Source: Pleodorina starrii | Taxonomy: Eukaryota; Chlorophyta; Chlorophyceae; Chlamydomonadales; Volvocaceae | Direction: 5' to 3' | Length of the DNA: 64,000 nucleotides | NCBI GenBank assembly: GCA_030267565.1 | Contig: BRXU01000042.1 | Coordinates: 465,001-529,000, forward strand | In this document: positions 1 through 10,411 of the stretch, piece by piece | Layout: each line of letters begins with the position of its first letter | Numbering within the stretch: the stretch's first letter is position 1 | Position numbers and translations under genes: made by a program | The notes under the pieces: model-generated | The model's database searches: none | What the model saw: only the letters and a program-made list of their open reading frames with translations | What the model was told of the DNA's origin: nothing

Positions 1-1490
1 GAGTGAGGGAGTGAGGGAGTGAGGGAGTGAGGGAGTGAGGGAGTGAGGGAGTGAGGGAGTGAGGGAGTGAGGGAGTGAGGGAGTGAGGGAGTGAGGGAGT
101 GAGGGAGTGAGGGAGTGAGGGAGTGAGGGAGTGAGGGAGTGAGGGAGTGAGGGAGTGAGGGAGTGAGGGAGTGAGGGAGTGAGGGAGTGAGGGAGTGAGG
201 GAGTGAGGGAGTGAGGGAGTGAGGGAGTGAGGGAGTGAGGGAGTGAGGGAGTGAGGGAGTGAGGGAGTGAGGGAGTGAGGGAGTGAGGGAGTGAGGGAGT
301 GAGGGAGTGAGGGAGTGAGGGAGTGAGGGAGTGAGGGAGTGAGGGAGTGAGGGAGTGAGGGAGTGAGGGAGTGAGGGAGTGAGGGAGTGAGGGAGTGAGG
401 GAGTGAGGGAGTGAGGGAGTGAGGGAGTGAGGGAGTGAGGGAGTGAGGGAGTGAGGGAGTGAGGGAGTGAGGGAGTGAGGGAGTGAGGGAGTGAGGGAGT
501 GAGGGAGTGAGGGAGTGAGGGAGTGAGGGAGTGAGGGAGTGAGGGAGTGAGGGAGTGAGGGAGTGAGGGAGTGAGGGAGTGAGGGAGTGAGGGAGTGAGG
601 GAGTGAGGGAGTGAGGGAGTGAGGGAGTGAGGGAGTGAGGGAGTGAGGGAGTGAGGGAGTGAGGGAGTGAGGGAGTGAGGGAGTGAGGGAGTGAGGGAGT
701 GAGGGAGTGAGGGAGTGAGGGAGTGAGGGAGTGAGGGAGTGAGGGAGTGAGGGAGTGAGGGAGTGAGGGAGTGAGGGAGTGAGGGAGTGAGGGAGTGAGG
801 GAGTGAGGGAGTGAGGGAGTGAGGGAGTGAGGGAGTGAGGGAGTGAGGGAGTGAGGGAGTGAGGGAGTGAGGGAGTGAGGGAGTGAGGGAGTGAGGGAGT
901 GAGGGAGTGAGGGAGTGAGGGAGTGAGGGAGTGAGGGAGTGAGGGAGTGAGGGAGTGAGGGAGTGAGGGAGTGAGGGAGTGAGGGAGTGAGGGAGTGAGG
1001 GAGTGAGGGAGTGAGGGAGTGAGGGAGTGAGGGAGTGAGGGAGTGAGGGAGTGAGGGAGTGAGGGAGTGAGGGAGTGAGGGAGTGAGGGAGTGAGGGAGT
1101 GAGGGAGTGAGGGAGTGAGGGAGTGAGGAGTGAGGGAGTGAGGAGTGAGGGAGTGAGGAGTGAGGGAGTGAGGGAGTGAGGGAGTGAGGGAGTGAGGGAG
1201 TGAGGGAGTGAGGGAGTGAGGGAGTGAGGGAGTGTGTGAGTGAGGGAGTGAGGGAGTGAGGGAGTGAGGGAGTGAGGGAGTGAGGGAGTGAGGGAGTGAG
1301 GGAGTGAGGGAGTGAGGGAGTGAGGGAGTGAGGGAGTGAGGGAGTGAGGGAGTGAGGGAGTGAGGGAGTGAGGGAGTGAGGGAGTGAGGGAGTGAGGGAG
1401 TGAGGGAGTGAGGGAGTGAGGGAGTGAGGGAGTGAGGGAGTGAGGGAGTGAGGGAGTGAGGGAGTGAGGGAGTGAGGGAGTGAGGGAGTG
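1..1490 (+). repeat. 8-mer block A1 (left-truncated)
   Basis: This is a near-perfect GAGTGAGG array that continues beyond the left edge of the window. Three 7-bp variant units (GAGTGAG) lie at about 1126-1160 and one GTGTGAG variant at about 1233. The array gives way to 10-mer sequence at 1491. Confidence 0.95.
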
Positions 1491-2818
1491 CGTGTGAGTG
1501 CGTGTGAGTGCATGTGAGTGCGTGTGAGTGCGTGTGACTGCATGTGAGTGCGTGTGAGTGCGTGTGACTGCATGTGGGTGCGTGTGAATGCGTGTGAGTG
1601 CAAGTGAGTGCATGTGAGTGCGTATGAGTGTGCGTGTGTAGGCGAGTGGGTGCATGTGAGTGCGTGTGAGTGCGTGTGAGTGCATGTGAGTGCATGTGAA
1701 TGCGTGTGAGTGCGTGTGAGTGCGTGTGACTGCATGTGAGTGCGTGTGAGTGCATGCGAGTGCGTGTGAGTGCATGTGAGTGCGTGTGAGTGCGTGCGAG
1801 TGCGTGTGAGTGCGTGTGACTGCATGTGAGTGCGTGTGAGTGCGTGTGACTGCATGTGGGTGCGTGTGAATGCGTGTGAGTGCAAGTGAGTGCATGTGAG
1901 TGCTTATGAGTGTGCATGTGTAGGCGAGTGGGTGCATGTGAGTGCGTGTGAGTGCGTGTGAGTGCATGTGAGTGCATGTGAATGCGTGTGAGTGCGTGTG
2001 AGTGCGTGTGACTGCATGTGAGTGCGTGTGACTGCATGAGAGTGCGTGTGAGAGTGTGTGAGTGCGTGTGAGTGCATGTGAGTGCATGTGAGTGCGTGTG
2101 AGTGCATGTGAGTACATGTGAGTGCATGTGAGTGCATGTGAGTGGGTGTGACTGCATGCGAGTGCGTGTGAGCGCATGTGAGTGCATGTGGGTGCGTGCA
2201 AGTGCGTGTGAGTGCGTGTGAGTGTGTGTGAGAGCGTGTAAGTGCGTGCGAGTGCGTGTTAGTACGTGGAGTGCGTGTGAGTGCTTTTTGACTGCGTGTG
2301 ATTACGTATGAGTGTGTTAGACTGCGTTTGTATGCCTGTGAGTGCGTGTGAGTGCATGTGAGTACGTGTGAGTGCGAGTGAGTGCGAGTGAGTGTGTGTG
2401 AGTGCGTGTGAGTGCGTGTGTGTGCGTGTGAATGCGTGTGAGTTTGCGTGTGTAGGCGAGTGGGTGCGTGTGAGTGCATGCATGTGAGTGCGTGTGAGTG
2501 CCTGTGAGTACGTGTGAGTGCGTGTGAGTGTGTGAGAATGGATGTGATGTGTGTGATTGCGTGTGAGTGTGTGTGAGTGCGAGTGGGTGCATGTGAGTGC
2601 GTGTCAGTGCGTGTGTTTGCGTGTGAGTGCGTGTGAGTGTGCGTGTGTAGGTGAGTGGGTGCGTGTGAGTGCGTGTGAGTGCGTGTGAGTGCGTGTGAGT
2701 GCGTGTGAGTGCGGGTGAGTGCGGGTGAGAGCGTGTAAGTGCGTGTGACTGCGTGAGAGTGCGTCTGACTGCGTGTGAGTGCGTGTGGGTGTGTGAGTGT
2801 GTGTGTGTGGGGGGGGGG
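1491..2818 (+). repeat. 10-mer block B1 with terminal G-run
   Basis: Degenerate GTGTGAGTGC repeats with CA/CG and GA/GC alternations become TG-rich and end in ten G residues (2809-2818). The block has the same length as B2 (1,328 bp) and lies 2,329 bp before it. I see no difference between the two along their length, so this module duplicated recently. Confidence 0.9.
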
Positions 2819-2912
2819 AAGTGTGTGACTGTCGCTCCGTACGCTCGGCCCATCCGGCCATATCGTACTCGCTCTGACACTCCTCCTTCTTCACACAAAA
2901 ATTGCGGATTGC
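2819..2912 (+). repeat. 94-bp linker C1
   Basis: This non-repetitive segment starts AAGTGTGTGACTGTCGCTCC and ends ATTGCGGATTGC. It is the only part of the module with balanced base composition. The same 94 bp recurs at 5148, 10318 and 17325, and a diverged version lies at 20575. Confidence 0.95.
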
Positions 2913-3819
2913 GTGAGGGAGTGAGGGAGTGAGGGAGTGAGGGAGTGAGGGAGTGAGGGAGTGAGGGAGTGAGGGAGTGAGGGAGTGAGGGAGTGAGGGA
3001 GTGAGGGAGTGAGGGAGTGAGGGAGTGAGGGAGTGAGGGAGTGAGGGAGTGAGGGAGTGAGGGAGTGAGGGAGTGAGGGAGTGAGGGAGTGAGGGAGTGA
3101 GGGAGTGAGGGAGTGAGGGAGTGAGGGAGTGAGGGAGTGAGGGAGTGAGGGAGTGAGGGAGTGAGGGAGTGAGGGAGTGAGGGAGTGAGGGAGTGAGGGA
3201 GTGAGGGAGTGAGGGAGTGAGGGAGTGAGGGAGTGAGGGAGTGAGGGAGTGAGGGAGTGAGGGAGTGAGGGAGTGAGGGAGTGAGGGAGTGAGGGAGTGA
3301 GGGAGTGAGGGAGTGAGGGAGTGAGGGAGTGAGGGAGTGAGGGAGTGAGGGAGTGAGGGAGTGAGGGAGTGAGGGAGTGAGGGAGTGAGGGAGTGAGGGA
3401 GTGAGGGAGTGAGGGAGTGAGGGAGTGAGGGAGTGAGGGAGTGAGGGAGTGAGGGAGTGAGGGAGTGAGGGAGTGAGGGAGTGAGGGAGTGAGGGAGTGA
3501 GGGAGTGAGGGAGTGAGGGAGTGAGGGAGTGAGGGAGTGAGGGAGTGAGGGAGTGAGGGAGTGAGGGAGTGAGGGAGTGAGGGAGTGAGGGAGTGAGGGA
3601 GTGAGGGAGTGAGGGAGTGAGGGAGTGAGGGAGTGAGGGAGTGAGGGAGTGAGGGAGTGAGGGAGTGAGGGAGTGAGGGAGTGAGGGAGTGAGGGAGTGA
3701 GGGAGTGAGGGAGTGAGGGAGTGAGGGAGTGAGGGAGTGAGGGAGTGAGGGAGTGAGGGAGTGAGGGAGTGAGGGAGTGAGGGAGTGAGGGAGTGAGGGA
3801 GTGAGGGAGTGAGGGAGTG
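2913..3819 (+). repeat. 8-mer block A2
   Basis: 907 bp of uninterrupted GAGTGAGG, about 113 units with no variant that I can see. It is the shortest and cleanest A block. Confidence 0.95.
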
Positions 3820-5147
3820 CGTGTGAGTGCGTGTGAGTGCATGTGAGTGCGTGTGAGTGCGTGTGACTGCATGTGAGTGCGTGTGAGTGCGTGTGACTGC
3901 ATGTGGGTGCGTGTGAATGCGTGTGAGTGCAAGTGAGTGCATGTGAGTGCGTATGAGTGTGCGTGTGTAGGCGAGTGGGTGCATGTGAGTGCGTGTGAGT
4001 GCGTGTGAGTGCATGTGAGTGCATGTGAATGCGTGTGAGTGCGTGTGAGTGCGTGTGACTGCATGTGAGTGCGTGTGAGTGCATGCGAGTGCGTGTGAGT
4101 GCATGTGAGTGCGTGTGAGTGCGTGCGAGTGCGTGTGAGTGCGTGTGACTGCATGTGAGTGCGTGTGAGTGCGTGTGACTGCATGTGGGTGCGTGTGAAT
4201 GCGTGTGAGTGCAAGTGAGTGCATGTGAGTGCTTATGAGTGTGCATGTGTAGGCGAGTGGGTGCATGTGAGTGCGTGTGAGTGCGTGTGAGTGCATGTGA
4301 GTGCATGTGAATGCGTGTGAGTGCGTGTGAGTGCGTGTGACTGCATGTGAGTGCGTGTGACTGCATGAGAGTGCGTGTGAGAGTGTGTGAGTGCGTGTGA
4401 GTGCATGTGAGTGCATGTGAGTGCGTGTGAGTGCATGTGAGTACATGTGAGTGCATGTGAGTGCATGTGAGTGGGTGTGACTGCATGCGAGTGCGTGTGA
4501 GCGCATGTGAGTGCATGTGGGTGCGTGCAAGTGCGTGTGAGTGCGTGTGAGTGTGTGTGAGAGCGTGTAAGTGCGTGCGAGTGCGTGTTAGTACGTGGAG
4601 TGCGTGTGAGTGCTTTTTGACTGCGTGTGATTACGTATGAGTGTGTTAGACTGCGTTTGTATGCCTGTGAGTGCGTGTGAGTGCATGTGAGTACGTGTGA
4701 GTGCGAGTGAGTGCGAGTGAGTGTGTGTGAGTGCGTGTGAGTGCGTGTGTGTGCGTGTGAATGCGTGTGAGTTTGCGTGTGTAGGCGAGTGGGTGCGTGT
4801 GAGTGCATGCATGTGAGTGCGTGTGAGTGCCTGTGAGTACGTGTGAGTGCGTGTGAGTGTGTGAGAATGGATGTGATGTGTGTGATTGCGTGTGAGTGTG
4901 TGTGAGTGCGAGTGGGTGCATGTGAGTGCGTGTCAGTGCGTGTGTTTGCGTGTGAGTGCGTGTGAGTGTGCGTGTGTAGGTGAGTGGGTGCGTGTGAGTG
5001 CGTGTGAGTGCGTGTGAGTGCGTGTGAGTGCGTGTGAGTGCGGGTGAGTGCGGGTGAGAGCGTGTAAGTGCGTGTGACTGCGTGAGAGTGCGTCTGACTG
5101 CGTGTGAGTGCGTGTGGGTGTGTGAGTGTGTGTGTGTGGGGGGGGGG
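3820..5147 (+). repeat. 10-mer block B2 with terminal G-run
   Basis: This is a copy of the 1491-2818 block at an offset of 2,329 bp, with the same length and a ten-G run at 5138-5147. Together with linker C2 it forms a 1,422-bp duplicate of the preceding B-C unit. Confidence 0.9.
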
Positions 5148-5241
5148 AAGTGTGTGACTGTCGCTCCGTACGCTCGGCCCATCCGGCCATATCGTACTCG
5201 CTCTGACACTCCTCCTTCTTCACACAAAAATTGCGGATTGC
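5148..5241 (+). repeat. 94-bp linker C2
   Basis: It is identical to the linker at 2819-2912 as far as I can read it. Confidence 0.95.
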
Positions 5242-8200
5242 GTGAGGGAGTGAGGGAGTGAGGGAGTGAGGGAGTGAGGGAGTGAGGGAGTGAGGGAGTG
5301 AGGGAGTGAGGGAGTGAGGGAGTGAGGGAGTGAGGGAGTGAGGGAGTGAGGGAGTGAGGGAGTGAGGGAGTGAGGGAGTGAGGGAGTGAGGGAGTGAGGG
5401 AGTGAGGGAGTGAGGGAGTGAGGGAGTGAGGGAGTGAGGGAGTGAGGGAGTGAGGGAGTGAGGGAGTGAGGGAGTGAGGGAGTGAGGGAGTGAGGGAGTG
5501 AGGGAGTGAGGGAGTGAGGGAGTGAGGGAGTGAGGGAGTGAGGGAGTGAGGGAGTGAGGGAGTGAGGGAGTGAGGGAGTGAGGGAGTGAGGGAGTGAGGG
5601 AGTGAGGGAGTGAGGGAGTGAGGGAGTGAGGGAGTGAGGGAGTGAGGGAGTGAGGGAGTGAGGGAGTGAGGGAGTGAGGGAGTGAGGGAGTGAGGGAGTG
5701 AGGGAGTGAGGGAGTGAGGGAGTGAGGGAGTGAGGGAGTGAGGGAGTGAGGGAGTGAGGGAGTGAGGGAGTGAGGGAGTGAGGGAGTGAGGGAGTGAGGG
5801 AGTGAGGGAGTGAGGGAGTGAGGGAGTGAGGGAGTGAGGGAGTGAGGGAGTGAGGGAGTGAGGGAGTGAGGGAGTGAGGGAGTGAGGGAGTGAGGGAGTG
5901 AGGGAGTGAGGGAGTGAGGGAGTGAGGGAGTGAGGGAGTGAGGGAGTGAGGGAGTGAGGGAGTGAGGGAGTGAGGGAGTGAGGGAGTGAGGGAGTGAGGG
6001 AGTGAGGGAGTGAGGGAGTGAGGGAGTGAGGGAGTGAGGGAGTGAGGGAGGTAGGGAGTGAGGGAGTGAGGGAGTGAGGGAGTGAGGGAGTGAGGGAGTG
6101 AGGGAGTGAGGGAGTGAGGGAGTGAGGGAGTGAGGGAGTGAGGGAGTGAGGGAGTGAGGGAGTGAGGGAGTGAGGGAGTGAGGGAGTGAGGGAGTGAGGG
6201 AGTGAGGGAGTGAGGGAGTGAGGGAGTGAGGGAGTGAGGGAGTGAGGGAGTGAGGGAGTGAGGGAGTGAGGGAGTGAGGGAGTGAGGGAGTGAGGGAGTG
6301 AGGGAGTGAGGGAGTGAGGGAGTGAGGGAGTGAGGGAGTGAGGGAGTGAGGGAGTGAGGGAGTGAGGGAGTGAGGGAGTGAGGGAGTGAGGGAGTGAGGG
6401 AGTGAGGGAGTGAGGGAGTGAGGGAGTGAGGGAGTGAGGGAGTGAGGGAGTGAGGGAGTGAGGGAGTGAGGGAGTGAGGGAGTGAGGGAGTGAGGGAGTG
6501 AGGGAGTGAGGGAGTGAGGGAGTGAGGGAGTGAGGGAGTGAGGGAGTGAGGGAGTGAGGGAGTGAGGGAGTGAGGGAGTGAGGGGAGTGAGGGAGTGAGG
6601 GAGTGAGGGAGTGAGGGAGTGAGGGAGTGAGGGAGTGAGGGAGTGAGGGAGTGAGGGAGTGAGGGAGTGAGGGAGTGAGGGAGTGAGGGAGTGAGGGAGT
6701 GAGGGAGTGAGGGAGTGAGGGAGTGAGGGAGTGAGGGAGTGAGGGAGTGAGGGAGTGAGGGAGTGAGGGAGTGAGGGAGTGAGGGAGTGAGGGAGTGAGG
6801 GAGTGAGGGAGTGAGGGAGTGAGGGAGTGAGGGAGTGAGGGAGTGAGGGAGTGAGGGAGTGAGGGAGTGAGGGAGTGAGGGAGTGAGGGAGTGAGGGAGT
6901 GAGGGAGTGAGGGAGTGAGGGAGTGAGGGAGTGAGGGAGTGAGGGAGTGAGGGAGTGAGGGAGTGAGGGAGTGAGGGAGTGAGGGAGTGAGGGAGTGAGG
7001 GAGTGAGGGAGTGAGGGAGTGAGGGAGTGAGGGAGTGAGGGAGTGAGGGAGTGAGGGAGTGAGGGAGTGAGGGAGTGAGGGAGTGAGGGAGTGAGGGAGT
7101 GAGGGAGTGAGGGAGTGAGGGAGTGAGGGAGTGAGGGAGTGAGGGAGTGAGGGAGTGAGGGGAGTGAGGGAGTGAGGGAGTGAGGGAGTGAGGGAGTGAG
7201 GGAGTGAGGGAGTGAGGGAGTGAGGGAGTGAGGGAGTGAGGGAGTGAGGGAGTGAGGGAGTGAGGGAGTGAGGGAGTGAGGGAGTGAGGGAGTGAGGGAG
7301 TGAGGGAGTGAGGGAGTGAGGGAGTGAGGGAGTGAGGGAGTGAGGGAGTGAGGGAGTGAGGGAGTGAGGGAGTGAGGGAGTGAGGGAGTGAGGGAGTGTG
7401 GGAGTGAGGGAGTGAGGGAGTGAGGGAGTGAGGGAGTGAGGGAGTGAGGGAGTGAGGGAGTGAGGGAGTGAGGGAGTGAGGGAGTGAGGGAGTGGGGAGT
7501 GAGGGAGTGAGGGAGTGAGGGAGTGAGGGAGTGAGGGAGTGAGGGAGTGAGGGAGTGAGGGAGTGAGGGAGTGAGGGAGTGAGGGAGTGAGGGAGTGAGG
7601 GAGTGAGGGAGTGAGGGAGTGAGGGAGTGAGGGAGTGAGGGAGTGAGGGAGTGAGGGAGTGAGGGAGTGAGGGAGTGAGGAGTGAGGGAGTGAGGGAGTG
7701 AGGGAGTGAGGGAGTGAGGGAGTGAGGGAGTGAGGGAGTGAGGGAGTGAGGGAGTGAGGGAGTGAGGGAGTGAGGGAGTGAGGGAGTGAGGGAGTGAGGG
7801 AGTGAGGGAGTGAGGGAGTGAGGGTGTGAGGGAGTGAGGGAGTGAGGGAGTGAGGGAGTGAGGGAGTGAGGGAGTGAGGGAGTGAGGGAGTGAGGGAGTG
7901 AGGGAGTGAGGGAGTGAGGGAGTGAGGGAGTGAGGGAGTGAGGGAGTGAGGGAGTGAGGGAGTGAGGGAGTGAGGGAGTGAGGGAGTGAGGGAGTGAGGG
8001 AGTGAGGGGAGTGAGGGAGTGAGGGGAGTGAGGGAGTGAGGGAGTGAGGGAGTGAGGGAGTGAGGGAGTGAGGGAGTGAGGGAGTGAGGGAGTGAGGGAG
8101 TGAGGGAGTGAGGGAGTGAGGGAGTGAGGGAGTGAGGGAGTGAGGGAGTGAGGGAGTGAGGGAGTGAGGGAGTGAGGGAGTGAGGGAGTGAGGGAGTGAG

Positions 8201-8687
8201 GGAGTGAGGGAGTGAGGGTGTGAGGGAGTGAGGGAGTGAGGGAGTGAGGGAGTGAGGGAGTGAGGGAGTGAGGGAGTGAGGGAGTGAGGAGTGAGGAAGT
8301 GAGGGAGTGAGGGAGTGAGGAGTGAGGGAGTGAGGGAGTGAGGGAGTGAGGGAGTGAGGGAGTGAGGGAGTGAGGGAGTGAGGGGAGTGAGGGAGTGAGG
8401 GAGTGAGGGAGTGAGGGAGTGAGGGAGTGAGGGAGTGAGGGAGTGAGGGAGTGAGGGAGTGAGGGAGTGAGGGAGTGAGGGAGAGAGGGAGAGAGGGAGT
8501 GAGGGAGTGAGGGAGTGAGGGAGTGAGGGTGTGAGGGAGTGAGGGAGTGAGGGAGTGAGGGAGTGAGGGAGTGAGGGAGTGAGGGAGTGAGGGAGTGAGG
8601 GAGTGAGGGAGTGAGGGAGTGAGGGAGTGAGGGAGTGAGGGAGTGAGGGAGGTGAGGGAGTGAGGGATGTGAGGGAGTGAGGGAGTG
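5242..8687 (+). repeat. 8-mer block A3
   Basis: 3.4 kb of GAGTGAGG. The left two thirds are almost perfect. Single-base indels and substitutions accumulate from about 6,580 and especially from 7,390 to 8,690 (GGGG, GTGTGAGG, GAGAGAGG, 7-mer units), so the right border of the block is the most decayed part. Confidence 0.95.
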
Positions 8688-10317
8688 CGTGGTGGAGTGC
8701 GTGTGAGTGCATGTTAGTGCGTGTGAGTGCGTGTGACTGCATGTGAGTGCGTGTGATGCGTGTGACTGCATGTGGGTGCGTGTGAATGCGTGTGAGTGCA
8801 AGTGAGTGCATGTGAGTGCGTATGAGTGTGCGTGTGTAGGCGAGTGGGTGCATGTGAGTGCGTGTGAGTGCGTGTGAGTGCATGTGAGTGCATGTGAATG
8901 CGTGTGAGTGCGTGTGAGTGCGTGTGACTGCATGTGAGTGCGTGTGACTGCATGAGAGTGTGTGTGAGAGTGTGTGAGTGCGTGTGAGTGCATGTGAGTG
9001 CATGTGAGTGCGGTGAGTGCATGTGAGTACATGTGAGTGCATGTGAGTGCATGTGATGGGTGTGACTGCATGCGAGTGCGTGTGAGCGCATGTGAGTGCA
9101 TGTGGGTGCGTGCAAGTGCATGTGAGTGCGTATGAGTGTGCGTGTGTAGGCGAGTGGGTGCATGTGAGTGCGTGTGAGTGCGTGTGAGTGCATGTGAGTG
9201 CATGTGAATGCGTGTGAGTGCGTGTGAGTGCGTGTGACTGCATGTGAGTGCGTGTGAGTGCATGCGAGTGCGTGTGAGTGCATGTGAGTGCGTGTGAGTG
9301 CGTGCGAGTGCGTGTGAGTGCGTGTGACTGCATGTGAGTGCGTGTGAGTGCGTGTGACTGCATGTGGGTGCGTGTGAATGCGTGTGAGTGCAAGTGAGTG
9401 CATGTGAGTGCTTATGAGTGTGCATGTGTAGGCGAGTGGGTGCGTGTGAGTGCGTGTGAGTGCGTGTGAGTGCATGTGAGTGCATGTGAATGCGTGTGAG
9501 TGCGTGTGAGTGCGTGTGACTGCATGTGAGTGCGTGTGACTGCATGAGAGTGCGTGTGAGTGCGTGTGAGTGCATGTGAGTGCATGTGAGTGCGTGTGAG
9601 TGCATGTGAGTACATGTGAGTGCATGTGAGTGCATGTGAGTGGGTGTGACTGCATGCGAGTGCGTGTGAGCGCATGTGAGTGCATGTGGGTGCGTGCAAG
9701 TGCGTGTGAGTGCGTGTGAGTGTGTGTGAGAGCGTGTAAGTGCGTGCGAGTGCGTGTTAGTACGTGGAGTGCGTGTGAGTGCTTTTTGAATGCGTGTGAT
9801 TACGTATGAGTGTGTTAGACTGCGTTTGTATGCCTGTGAGTGCGTGTGAGTGCATGTGAGTACGTGTGAGTGCGAGTGAGTGCGAGTGAGTGTGTGTGAG
9901 TGCGTGTGAGTGCGTGTGTGTGCGTGTGAATGCGTGTGAGTTTGCGTGTGTAGGCGAGTGGGTGCGTGTGAGTGCATGCATGTGAGTGCGTGTGAGTGCC
10001 TGTGAGTACGTGTGAGTGCGTGTGAGTGTGTGAGAATGGATGTGATGTGTGTGATTGCGTGTGAGTGTGTGTGAGTGCGAGTGGGTGCATGTGAGTGCGT
10101 GTCAGTGCGTGTGTTTGCGTGTGAGTGCGTGTGAGTGTGCGTGTGTAGGTGAGTGGGTGCGTGTGAGTGCGTGTGAGTGCGTGTGAGTGCGTGTGAGTGC
10201 GTGTGAGTGCGGGTGAGTGCGGGTGAGAGCGTGTAAGTGCGTGTGACTGCGTGAGAGTGCGTCTGACTGCGTGTGAGTGCGTGTGGGTGTGTGAGTGTGT
10301 GTGTGTGTGGGGGGGGG
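8688..10317 (+). repeat. 10-mer block B3 with terminal G-run
   Basis: This is a longer version of the B block (1,630 bp). It includes an internal partial duplication of about 300 bp shared with the block at 15684 and absent from the two left-hand copies. The G-run is nine residues long (10309-10317). A few single-base deletions near the left border break the 10-bp phase. Confidence 0.9.
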
Positions 10318-10411
10318 AAGTGTGTGACTGTCGCTCCGTACGCTCGGCCCATCCGGCCATATCGTACTCGCTCTGACACTCCTCCTTCTTCACACAAAAA
10401 TTGCGGATTGC
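10318..10411 (+). repeat. 94-bp linker C3
   Basis: Same 94-bp sequence as the linkers at 2819 and 5148. Confidence 0.95.
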
